From NCBI GenBank assembly GCA_029747585.1, contig JAPEVF010000343.1, positions 1 through 47,736 on the forward strand: a stretch of 47,736 bases of DNA. Direction: 5' to 3'. Shown in pieces: positions 34,692-45,052 of the stretch (within the stretch, counting starts at the first letter, position 1; every line of letters starts with the position of its first letter). This DNA comes from Pleurotus djamor. Its lineage: Eukaryota; Basidiomycota; Agaricomycetes; Agaricales; Pleurotaceae. Made by a program: the position numbers and the translations under genes. The notes below the pieces were generated by a model, which was not told the DNA's origin, ran no database searches, and was given only the letters and a program-made list of their open reading frames with translations.

Positions 34692-35834
34692 AGGATATAT
34701 ACACTGTACCGTAACATACATGAGAAAGGGTAATACATTTGTATTGTATGTTACAGTCCCAGGGGGTGAAATGGGGAGCTGCCTAATTTGNGACGCAGTA
34801 TTCTCGACTGAATATGCGATGAAAGGGGACTACTACCATGCTCTGCTAGGCCCAGGGAGTGAATATGATGAAGCTGGACTATATTACTAGTAATATAAAA
34901 AATATTATGGGCAAAATCACAAAAGTAGGCCTTGAGTAGGCCCCGGGCGGGTCCGCTTCCACCCAAGGCGCAGCCACCATGCCAAGAATACACCCATTGC
35001 TGGGTGGGGAAAGTGAAGGATAGTATGAGGAATATTTAATGGGCCTGTAGAAAACGATGTAGCATGCGTGGCGGGGCCCGGGCGGGTCCGCTTTCCCTAA
35101 AGCACAGCCACAAATACAGCGAATATATTTTCACACATTTATATCAACCTGCTTTGTATTTATTTGAAGGTGTATAACAATCTAGTAAGCACAGCCCATG
35201 TAAAAGCGGGGCCAGAGGGGTCCGCTTTTCCTAAAGCACATTTTGGTAGTGAGGTTAGAATGGAGCCGCGCGGGTCCGCTTTTCCTAAAATGCAGCCAGC
35301 CACATCGGGGCCGGAGGGTCCGCTTTTCCAAAAGCACAGCCACATGCAAACGCGGGGCCGAAGGCTCCACTTTTTTAGAGATGAAACTACAAATTGTCAT
35401 TCAAGATCGTACAAAATAATTGATGATTTGATAACATGCTAATAATAGGCTTGTATACATTGATTCAAAGTGTTAGTTATAGTAGTAGGGCCCAGTAGGG
35501 TCCGCTTTTGGTCCGCTTTTGGCTTCTAAATAGGTACAGATACCATGATACTGTCATATACTCTCCAAAAATGCGAGTTAAACCCAGTAAGTATAGCTCT
35601 AATGAGTATACGGACTTGTGCTCAAATCCCCAGGCCCCGGGCGGGTCCGCATTTTCCCGCGGTCACTTCTAGGGCCTAGCTGTACTTAGAAATTGCTAGT
35701 ATTTTGAAGAACTAATATAAGAATCACTTATTGGCAGTGGGTCTGACTACATATTTTGCTACTTAGGTATTTTGATTTGCCCCGGGCGGGTCCGCATTTT
35801 CCCGCGGCCGGCCCCAGTGGACTTCAATTTTCAT
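34692..35834 (+). repeat. Left arm of the large inverted repeat
   Basis: 1143 bp, including an isolated N at 34791 that has no matching base in the right arm. It carries eight GGGTCCGC motifs at 34949, 35084, 35218, 35272, 35316, 35498, 35643 and 35788, and a GGTCCGC at 35510; several are followed by TTTTCCTAAA(G)CACA or ATTTTCCCGCGG. Confidence 0.85.
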
Positions 35835-37216
35835 CGCTCTGTGATTCCCCCTTGTCTTACCTCCCCTGCTTGGTATGACAATCAATACAACTGTTATTCT
35901 GGTTGGGATCAAACCTCTTGGTTCTTGAATGGGTCCACACTTTTCCGCGATGCCATAAACCTCAAATGGTGCTATGATGAGATCTGAGACGTCAATCACA
36001 CCAAGCTGGCCTAAATAGCCTCCCCAAGTTTTCTCTCTAAATGGGTGTATCATGGCATGGACAGGACTATATGGGATGACTTGACTTGTGAATGGTTTAA
36101 GAGCGGACCCTTTTAAATATGGGTAAGTGACACGAATTTACTTTTGGGCTAATATTAGAATCCATATATAATGTATTTTCATTTTTNGAACCGTTCAAAA
36201 AATTACTACATGCTGATAGACAGCACAGGAACATAGAATAATACCGCACATACAGCCAGCGATGGTATCCAGAAACTCACAAAATTTCTTTGTGCAGAAA
36301 GCGTGAAGATATCTAACTTCCTTCAGTGGTCTCCACAATATCGTGAGTATATGTGCTTTTGTTTTTGGTGGATGAGTTCAGGATATCTGCAATAAGGCAA
36401 ATGTTACCGGTGTTAAGATCAGCTTGTATCCCACTGACCCGGAATGGTAGAAACCAAGGAGAACCCTCACAAGATCATAAGCAAGGGTCTCTCATATTTG
36501 GTACAACACTAAATACTAAGTAGCTACTCACGACATTCCAACAATCGGTGCATGAGCAATGAGCGATCCATCCCAGATAATGTATGGCAGCTGCTCAACA
36601 TGAGTTACAAAAGTGCCAGTGAGTTAATTTCAACATTGTATCAATATACTACTGGAGTAGTGATGTAATGGTAGGTGGCATATGGATAGACTCATATGGA
36701 GACCATGGAACACCACCTGCTTTTGGGTTGGAATTGGGGAGGTGTCGATCGGCTCGGGATTGTGGACAGCATGGAGTGGCATTCGTACAGGATTCAACTC
36801 GTAAGAAAGAAAGGAAAGGAAAGTGAAAAGGAGAGAAAAGGAAAAGAGTGAGGGATTGGTGAATCCCAAAGTGACAAATACAGCGGGATTTGGGATTCGT
36901 CTGGGATTTGACATGTATACAAAGGTACAAAGGTACAAGTCTGAAGAGTGGCAAGGTACAACTGGAATTGAAGGTTGGCAACTTGTATTGGGCGTAACTT
37001 ATGGGGCATTGTTGGTTAAGGAAAACCCTTGCAGGGGAATAATAATATAGGTATATACTACCTCCTGCAACACTCAGAAGAATGATATGGTCACTTATGG
37101 AAGTGGGGTTGGGCGACGAAAGATGGTAATGGGGGCACCTGTGGTGCAAACAGCATTTACATCAGGATCCGGGATTCAACTGGGATTTGTGACAGCAATG
37201 GTGGGCAGAGAGAGCC
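35835..37216. other. Loop of the large inverted repeat
   Basis: 1382 bp without a supported gene. The longest frame (36649-37149, minus) has no domain. It holds an N at 36187 and two worn copies of the arm motif (GGGTCCACACTTTTCCGCG near 35930 and GAGCGGACCCTTTT near 36100), so the loop may once have been related to the arms. Confidence 0.6.
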
Positions 37217-38358
37217 ATGAAAATTGAAGTCCACTGGGGCCGCGGGAAAAAATGTGGACCCACCCGGGGCAAATCACAAAATACTTAAGTAGCAAAATAT
37301 GTAGTCGGACCCACTGCCAATAAGCGATTCTTATATTAGTTCTTCAAAATACTAGCAATTTCTAAGTACAGCTAGGCCCTAGAAGTGACCGCGGGAAAAT
37401 GCGGACCCGCCCGGAGCCTGGGGATTTGAGCACAAGTCCGTATACTCATTAGAGCTATACTTACTGGGTTTAACTCGCATTTTTGGAGAGTATATGACAG
37501 TATCATGGTATCTGTACCTATTTAGAAGCCAAAAGCGGACCAAAAGCGGACCCTACTGGGCCCTACTACTATAACTAACACTTTGAATCAATGTATACAA
37601 GCCTATTATTAGCATGTTATCAAATCATCAATTATTTTGTACGATCTTGAATGACAATTTGTAGTTTCATCTCTAAAAAAGTGGAGCCTTCGGCCCCGCG
37701 TTTGCATGTGGCTGTGCTTTTGGAAAAGCGGACCCTCCGGCCCCGATGTGGCTGGCTGCGTTTTAGGAAAAGCGGACCCGCGCGGCTCCATTCTAACCTC
37801 ACTACCAAAATGTGCTTTAGGAAAAGCGGACCCCTCTGGCCCCGCTTTTACATGGGCTGTGCTTACTAGATTGTTATACACCTTCAAATAAATACAAAGC
37901 AGGTTGATATAAATGTGTGAAAATATATTCGCTGTATTTGTGGCTGTGCTTTAGGGAAAGCGGACCCGCCCGGGCCCCGCCACGCATGCTACATCGTTTT
38001 CTACAGGCCCATTAAATATTCCTCATACTATCCTTCACTTTCCCCACCCAGCAATGGGTGTATTCTTGGCATGGTGGCTGCGCCTTGGGTGGAAGCGGAC
38101 CCGCCCGGGGCCTACTCAAGGCCTACTTTTGTGATTTTGCCCATAATATTTTTATATTACTAGTAATATAGTCCAGCTTCATCATATTCACTCCCTGGGC
38201 CTAGCAGAGCATGGTAGTAGTCCCCTTTCATCGCATATTCAGTAGAGAATACTGCGTCCAAATTAGGCAGCTCCCCATTTCACCCCCTGGGACCATAACA
38301 TACATATACACTGTATGTACATTTCTCACGTATTGTACATTACAGTGTATATATCCTA
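37217..38358 (-). repeat. Right arm of the large inverted repeat
   Basis: 1142 bp, the reverse complement of the left arm with few substitutions over the inner kilobase. More differences appear in the last 80 bp toward the outer end (38280-38358). Confidence 0.85.
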
Positions 38359-38420
38359 CCTGAGGATTCCCGAATTTACTCGCATTTACCTAGCTAACTG
38401 TACAAAGGGTAATTCAACAC

Positions 38421-39273
38421 GAATAAACATACTTAATGTCCATATTGCTGAGTTTGCAAGGCCTATTTGAAGTAAGTCCCGAGTTGAGCTGACTGACTGA
38501 ATTATGTGGTGGAGGATTTCAAAAGGAAGGAAGGAATTTGGCATGGTAGTACACATATGTGTACTAATGAATTCAGAGTCCCTCGGGCGCTCGTCTTAAG
38601 GAGAATTAGGAGTATCTCCTGAAGGCCTGAAGGTCTGGTCAAAACGACTGGAAAGCCGTAGTCGCGGTCCAAGACACCGGACGCAGCGTATGGCGGGTAT
38701 ACCCTTCGCTGAGATCAATTATCAGCTTCCGATTTGTCTAGCAACCCAGTGATGTTCGAAAATCTGAGGACATTTGTATTTCAATTGTCAACGCCAATGA
38801 ACACGCAGAAGCATACATTACTGGCTCGTGTCTATTTTGGTTCAGCGGCTTCACTGAAGCAATGATGGAACAGGATGCCAGAATCCGTGGGTCACCGGAT
38901 GAATATAGACAGCAGCTGTTGTGTGAATGTTTTCCTAAGTTTAGAGGCTGAGCTTCAGCATTCCTGGTGGGCAGGGAAATTACTCACTCATCGCGATCAG
39001 GTGAGAAACAGGAATGCGGATGTGGGGGGAAAAGGTTGGCTTTCATATACTGATCTCGTGGGAACCTGGAACAGGAAACCCACAACATGATGCACGAACA
39101 GCATTTCGCTGTTCCTTCCGATCCTTCTATGTCGCCTCCAAGTACGTTATCTGTATGGTTCTCCTTCAATCCTGTTCAAGCGCTATATGTGGCTCGGTGT
39201 TGATATCGACGCATATGTCATTGGATAAATATGCGAGCATTCGAAGGCCAGTTAGCCAGGCGTGTACCACATA
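38421..39273. other. Intergenic region upstream of the serine-rich membrane protein
   Basis: About 850 bp, with only short domain-free frames (38875-39090, 39014-39274). It probably contains the promoter of the next gene and possibly a missed 5' exon. Confidence 0.45.
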
Positions 39274-40391
39274 ATGCCCGCTCTCACATTGCCATCCTTA
39301 CCCTCCTCGTATATCAAATCTCTCAGCAAAGCGAGGGAAGAGCGGTATGCGGCCAGCTCATCGAGAAAATCCTCATCAATAGACCTCGAGACGGCTGCTG
39401 CTGTTTCATCTCCCAACCCACTTCCACTTCAAAATGCGACCGTCGACGTCAATTTGATGGTTGGGTTGACGTCTCCCGAATCGGGTTCTCGGCATGGCAC
39501 CTCACGAGGCCCTACGAGGAGTGACAGCACCTCTGAATCGCCAAATAGCGATTTTGATTCCATGAAAACAGTGCCAGAGCCCGATGTTGTTCCAGACTCC
39601 AGCTCAAGCGTCGCATCACCCTCTCCGTCCCCTGATATAGGGTTGGACCCTCTCCCCGGGCTTGTATCATTCAATTTGTCGGGGGACTGGTCCCATTTGA
39701 ACTCTTCATCGGACCTTGGGTTTCATGGATCGTACTTGTGGACAAACGACTCCGAAGCTCGAGCTGAATTCAAGTTCAGAGGTTCGTCAGGGCTCTGTCG
39801 GGTTCACCTTTCCTTATTTGAGGGCATACAGGTGTCGCTGCATATCTCTATGTCCCCCAATATGAGGGGCTCTCTGGCATGCTTCGGAATTCCAGTATAA
39901 ACATCAACCTGGATACGGATCCAACAGCCTTAGTGGACTTATCCGCTACGCGTCTTGGCATGTCAAACCACTCAGCAGCGAACAATTCAAAATCCTCCTA
40001 CAATGTAGTTGCTTGGGTAGGCAATGGGCTGCCAGATGACGAGCACACTCTGGTGCTTAGTCTGCCAAGTGGTGCGCCGTATGCCGTGTTTAGTGCGTTC
40101 ATGTGAGTGAATCCTTCGTCATTTTCAGAATGAATTTTGATCCAGAGTCTTCGTCTCAACTTCAGATACTCCACAATCAGTCCTATTCGCAGTGAATACG
40201 ACAGAAAAGCTGTTGGAAGTGGAGGTACCTATTCTTGCTCGACGTTTTCACCGAACAATTTCTATTTCTTCGGGTTTGGCGTGCTTTTGGGTTGCTTTGT
40301 TATATGTCTTGTTTGGTTTTGGAGAAGTAAGCGCGGGGAGTCCAATAGGAAAACTATCTTGAATTCACATAAAGCCAACTCCCTACCATAG
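39274..40391 (+). CDS. Serine-rich single-pass membrane protein of the mushroom type
   Basis: Exons 39274-39781 and 39823-40102 are joined by a 41-bp intron with matched phase. The start is the ATG at 39274. After a Ser/Pro-rich N-terminal half comes FNLSGDWSHLNSSSDLGFHG, AEFKFRGHTGVAAYLYVP and WVGNGLPDDEHTLVLSLPSG; this order (SGDW, aromatic FxFxG beta strand, DDEHTLVLSL) is that of common Agaricomycete extracellular domains placed before one membrane helix. The third exon can begin at 40148, giving a helix FGFGVLLGCFVICLVWFW with a basic stop-transfer tail and stop at 40391 (343 residues), or at 40146, giving another frame with a different hydrophobic segment and stop at 40362 (334 residues). 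I prefer the first because of the basic tail. Role unknown; likely cell surface. Confidence 0.72.
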
Positions 40392-40400
40392 GCTTGCGCC

Positions 40401-42284
40401 ATGACTCTTCCTGTAAACATTGCCATTCCTTCCTTGTCCCTCCTAAATTTCGGTAGTGCCCCTGTCAACTTCAGTCAAGCGCCACCCGTTCATTTCGGAG
40501 GCCTCGCCGGCGTGTTCAACCTTGGTTCAACCTCGTCAATGACTACTCCTCGGCTCAATGAGGACACGATCCGGTATCTGATCGCTTTCATACGCTCGCG
40601 AGAAGATCTTCTCGCTCTTGGTCTTACCAACTCCAGGAACTTCGGTCTCGTCAAGCCTAGCCTAGCACATCGCGTAGTTCGATCTTTTTTGGGCAACGAT
40701 TTACTTTGGAAATACTTCATAGCGCACCCAGAACATGCAGCTCAAGTTCACGAACTCGAGATACTTCGAGAAAACCCAGGTGCTTCACCCCGCCACCCAG
40801 AACCAGTTCCTACACCGGTGCTTTCGGCTGATACAAACACGACATCTCTGTCGCGTACTCAACTTGAAGAGTCTGAGACCCTGTTGATCAACGCGGTTCG
40901 TCTCATGCTCAACCTCCAGACGTTTATCTGGGACCGCTGGGTCCCTGTTGTAAATGTTCGCAGGGCCGACGAGCTGATCGTCGGAGAGGACATCTGGACA
41001 ACGCTGAGAGACCATACACAGCTCAAGGAACTCGATGTCGTTGATCTGGGAGAATTCAGCACTATATTTGACGATATACAACCTATCTTTCGCAGTCCTG
41101 TGCGTTGACTTCGCGTGACGGACTGACTGCTTTGCTGGCACCGCACTCATTATTTGCGGCTAGACCTTTTATACGCTCAGGAACCTTACGAACTTCTCCT
41201 TAAAGGTGTACTACTCACCGGAAGACCCTTACGAAGGAGCCATCTCCTCAGGTTCCGATGACTCTGAGGAGGAGAACGACGCCACGCCAACTACCCAGCT
41301 CCGTCCTCCCAGAGCTGATGTGACCCATCTAAAAGCATTACTCCTCAGCTGTCCGCATCTTCAGGTGCGTTCATTTTCTTCCGAATAACATCATTTCTCA
41401 AGAAATTCCCCATAGTCTTTGACTCTCCAAATTATTGACCGCCACTTCTACTATGGCTTTGAGGGAAATCCATTCACTGACATCACCTCCATTGTATCTG
41501 ACGCACATTGGCCGGACTTGCAAGATATTTGCTTCTGGGATATGACTATCGAGGCCAGCTCTGCGCTGTCGTTCTTTCAGCGCCATCCTACTATTCAGAA
41601 GATATCGTGCCATCTTTCTATGGACGCTCCCTCTGTCCCACGTCTCCCCTTCCAGCTACCAAACCTTACGTCCGTCCCTGGTACTCAGCTCCTACCAAAT
41701 ATCAAAGTGCTAGACCTACCCGCCGCCTCGCTCCAACAGCTCGTCAGCCTCACTGAGCCGTACACAGCGTTAGAGGAGATTGGCGTACTTGAGCCGTTTA
41801 ATTGGTGCCGTTCCCCGAAAGGATCTGAACAGCTCGAGGTCGACCACGGCGGGCATCTTCTCAATCTCAACCAAATGCCCAAACTCAAGGAGATTGAACT
41901 CACTAATCTCAGGAGTTTCGAAGAATTCGAGATGTTGGTTGAAGCCACACCGAACGTCGAGACCCTTCGCGTTTACGCCCACTTCATAACTCCTGTATGT
42001 GTCCCTTTTATCATTGATACTCGCATTGTCTGACTGACATATCTATGTAGCCCTTGACCTCAGATCTGCCACACTGCTGGCTCCGTTACTTGTCGAAGTG
42101 GCCTCAATTGAAGGTACTCGAAGGAGTACCTCTATGGAAAGCTTCGCGAGGTTCTCAAGGAGTACCCGACGAAATTCTTCACGAAATCGGCGTCGCTTGC
42201 CCTAATTTAGAGAGTTTACCGGGGGTCGGAAACTTGAGGCGCACAGCGGACGGTCAAGTCATCTTCGAGAGATCGACTCATTGA
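40401..42284 (+). CDS. F-box-like/LRR-like protein
   Basis: Four exons (40401-41099, 41206-41364, 41416-41994, 42051-42284) give 556 residues. An F-box-like helix set lies near residues 52-80 (LNEDTIRYLIAFIRSREDLL, then ALGLTNSRNFGLVKP). Repeating Leu-rich segments follow: LMLNLQTFIWDR, LKELDVVDL, LKALLLSCPHLQ, LQDICFWDMTIE, LPNIKVLDLPAASLQQL, LKEIELTNLRSFEEFEML and LKVLEGVPLW, spaced as in the irregular LRRs of mushroom F-box proteins. An acidic stretch (SGSDDSEEENDA) sits around residue 250. Such proteins usually recruit substrates to SCF ubiquitin ligases; substrate unknown. The start is 10 bp after the preceding gene's stop at 40391, which is very tight and may mean that one of the two models extends too far. 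The F-box is weak, so an F-box-less LRR protein is possible. Confidence 0.75.
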
Positions 42285-42739
42285 CTCTCCACGAAATTGG
42301 GGAGGCCGGCCTGAGTTTGGAGTCTGTCTATGAGGTTGGAAAGCATAAGGTGCGTAGTGGACGATCTGGTCATTTTGAGTGGAAAAATCAGCGTTGGTTA
42401 TGGTGCATCGTTCCACCAGTGCTAGCTATTGTCCTCTTTCCGATGACAGTTACATAACATGTATAGAAGTGGAACATGAGATTCACCTGGAGTCGTAATC
42501 GAGCGGAGGGATCCAGTTGGTGCAGCGATAGGGAGCACGATTACAGAGTGGAAACCAGAGCGGGGTATAAGTTAAACGATGGTTACTGATTTCGGAACCA
42601 TCAAAGCGATGGTGATCGTCGTTGACTGAATGTATCCCGTACCCTCCAAGGGGAGGACAATCTCGGATAGGAGGGCAGCTAAAGGCGAAGTCAGACTGGG
42701 TGGTATATGGAGGAAAAGATCATACAGCTCACCTAGAGA
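42285..42739. other. Convergent intergenic spacer
   Basis: 455 bp between two convergent genes. It holds both 3' UTRs and no other recognised feature. Confidence 0.5.
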
Positions 42740-44552
42740 CTAGAGTGCGATCCCCCATTCAATTTGTCGAGGGGATCCATCACCTGCATCGTCTTCGTCG
42801 ATATATTCCTCGATATATGAGGTCCGGTGTTCTGGGTTGCGCACAACACTGGTCCAGGTAGGCATCTCCTCATACATGTCCTCCAAAATGCGAGTCATGT
42901 AGTCGAAGTTATCGGGAAGGGCAGATTTGTCAATATTTGAAAGCGCCTTGAGTGAAGTCATGCAGGCCATCCCGGTGTGAAAGGCAGATGTGTAGTCGCA
43001 ATCGCGCACTTGCGCTACCGCGAGCCAGCCTAATACTGATACTTGGAATTGTAACGCTCCAGCATGGTTGATGGGAATTTTGCGTGTAGTGGAAGCAATA
43101 CAGGGCTGGATGACCTCCAAGGCTTCTGAGCAGTAGCCGAAGCATGCCTCTACTTGCCCTCGGGTGGAATGATAGTAGATTGAGGGCATCAGACTATCCG
43201 AGAATTTGATACGATGGTAGTTTGAGGGCGACGCCCTCCGCACTAGGAGGCTGCGGGAGAATTGGATATATTCGGATGTGCGTTTGACGTGCTCGTCACA
43301 TATAGAGCAAGCTGCAGAATGATCGCACTGAGAGGGTAATCCGTAGTAGTTTTGATAATAAAGGATGGCTTCCAAGTAATCCAAGGCATCTTCCTCTTCT
43401 TCTTTGATGTGGCGTGGTAGTCGAAGCTTGCGAGTCCCGAGCCCTAGGGTTTGTCGAAGGCGGTTCTCAACGGTCCCAAGTATCCTCAAGAGAATATCCA
43501 TCATTTCGAGCTGTTCAAGCATATCAATAAGATTGAAGGTGTTTTGAGAGAAGTCTTCGATGGGGGTGTTTTCGCTGCTGGCGAGGGCTTGGAGCTTTAC
43601 TATACTGAATACGATATTATGCGGGGCCGGCGGGACCATGGGGAAGACAGTGTATATGGTCATGGGAGGCAAGGCTCTTGTGACCTCACTAGTGAAGGTT
43701 ACGGCTGAGATCGTGCCTATAAGTTTCATGGCCTTCAAGTTGATGTATTGAATGTCGACGTCGTCAAGCTCAGATGGCGACTATGGGAACGCAGCATGTC
43801 AGACTTGCAAGTCGGATACCTCAGGTGGTGCACGTACGCGATCAAAGGCCCCAAGACCCGGATCTCCACCGAGGAGCCCTTGTGTGAATGCAGAATCAAA
43901 GTGTTGGATACGAACGCGGCTTTCATAGGCATTTGCGAGGATGCTCTCAATTTTCGTGATCCGCACCTCCACACGGGCGCCACTCAAGAGCTGGAATGAT
44001 CGCGTTAGAGGCGAGTGGACGGGCAGAGGACAACCACTGAACCGGTCCGTACCGAGATGCGGTTCATGGATGTTTGTATTCTTTTCTCGAGTTGAATCAG
44101 ATCTGCTTCCATCTTGTCGGAGTCCATCCACAACTTGAGAGGCATAGCGAGCCGTTTCAATCTATGGATGTCCTGTTTAGGTTCGTAGATTTGACATCGT
44201 TTGTGAACGCGGTACAGGTCACTGTTCCGAAGGCACTAAGCATCACAAAAAGCCAGGGAGACATTGAGTTAAATGCCTTTTCAATAGATCCAATGATTCG
44301 CGAAGGGGTCCTAGAGCTTCGTGCGAGAGCATTGACTGATTCTTGTCGTAGAACTCTGCTATATAGCGCAGGTTGACCAGAGCGTCACACGCGAGTTCTT
44401 TGGCGCGACTACGGCGTTCTGCAAACTGCAACAAGCGTAAACGCGGATTAGATCAGTTTGGGTGCCATAAGGTCAGAGCTAACCTTGTCGATGGTTTCCT
44501 TGATACTCAAGCCTAGTTCAATGATGGACGTGGTCAGAGCAAGAGGATCCAT
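42740..44552 (-). CDS. Uncharacterised helical protein, intact member of a tandem pair
   Basis: Five exons (44484-44552, 44277-44425, 44053-44221, 43820-43990, 42740-43780) give 532 residues. It starts MDPLALTTSIIELGLSIKET, a style also seen at the N-terminus of many fungal STAND/NLR-like and ankyrin proteins, and continues as a long helical region (FAERRSRAKELACDALVNLR, LKRLAMPLKLWMDSDKMEAD). Then come a middle region with EEEEDALDYLEAILYYQNYY, CSICDEHVKRT (two Cys but no clear zinc set), an alpha-repeat-like part (HTGMACMTSLKALSNIDKS) and an acidic end (EEYIDEDDAGDGS). No NACHT or repeat domain is seen, so a regulatory or scaffold role is only a guess. The second intron has a GC donor (44276-44275), where the paralogue has GT. 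Only 500 bp separates it from the paralogue. Confidence 0.72.
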
Positions 44553-45052
44553 GAGGAGATGGGTCGAGCTAGTGGGTGGTGGTGGTAGAGGTCAATTGTG
44601 AGGTCAAAAGATGGGATCAAAAGGACGTTGTAGGCAGTGCAAGCTACATCGCACTATACTTGCAATCGTCAGGTGGGATCGCAGGTAGAAGAAAACTCGC
44701 CACTGGCATCAAACAGAACAGACGTAGACAACCAAGCACGCAGGCACTCAGTACTCAGTACTCAAGATCTAGCCCAAAGGCTACGAAAGACTAGATATCG
44801 GGGCGGGTTGAGAAAGCTGGATGATTGCTGGATGATCAACGGAGGAGGAACATGAAGGCCGTGTGAGAGAACTTCCGGCCCGGGATAACCCCAACACACA
44901 CACCCGTCATCGCCATTTCATTTTCCTTCATTGCACCGCATCTCTACGCACGATTCCCTTCATTTTTGATGCTCGTACGCGTTTTCTGGCCAATCCTTTC
45001 TTTTCCGCCGTCTCAGTCAGAGTGGTACAGGAACAAGAACGATCGCTCTCAC
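44553..45052. other. Spacer between the tandem paralogues
   Basis: 500 bp. The first 100 bp (44560-44645) resemble the region upstream of the second paralogue (46880-46995): both have GAGGTC followed by a GATGGGATCA block and TTGTAGGCAGTG. This suggests that the promoter was duplicated along with the gene. No other feature is seen. Confidence 0.5.

Larger units (their letters stand above)
34550..38420. mobile_element. Foldback-type element: 1.14-kb inverted arms flanked by a 20-bp direct repeat
   Basis: TACAAAGGGTAATTCAACAC occurs in the same orientation at 34550-34569 and 38401-38420. Between them lie two arms, 34692-35834 and 37217-38358, that are inverted copies of nearly equal length and differ by only scattered bases, mostly at the outer ends; the loop is 35835-37216. 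Arms and loop have no recognisable transposase, reverse transcriptase or helicase. Mirrored 92-codon frames (35164-35442 plus, 37609-37887 minus) differ at one residue but their sequence mostly reflects a repeated motif. The layout fits a non-autonomous foldback transposon or a segmental inverted duplication. The 20-bp direct repeat is longer than most target-site duplications, and the outer 120 bp on the left is not matched on the right. Confidence 0.7.

Noticed and set aside
35164..35442. 92-codon frame in the inverted-repeat arm, mirrored at 37609-37887
   Set aside because: Its apparent repeats (GSAFPK and similar) are only translation of the GGGTCCGCTTTTCC motif; no start context, introns or domain.
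36649..37149. 166-codon minus-strand frame in the loop of the inverted repeat
   Set aside because: No domain or transposase motif; composition-driven (Pro, Ser, Phe, Leu) and without supporting context.
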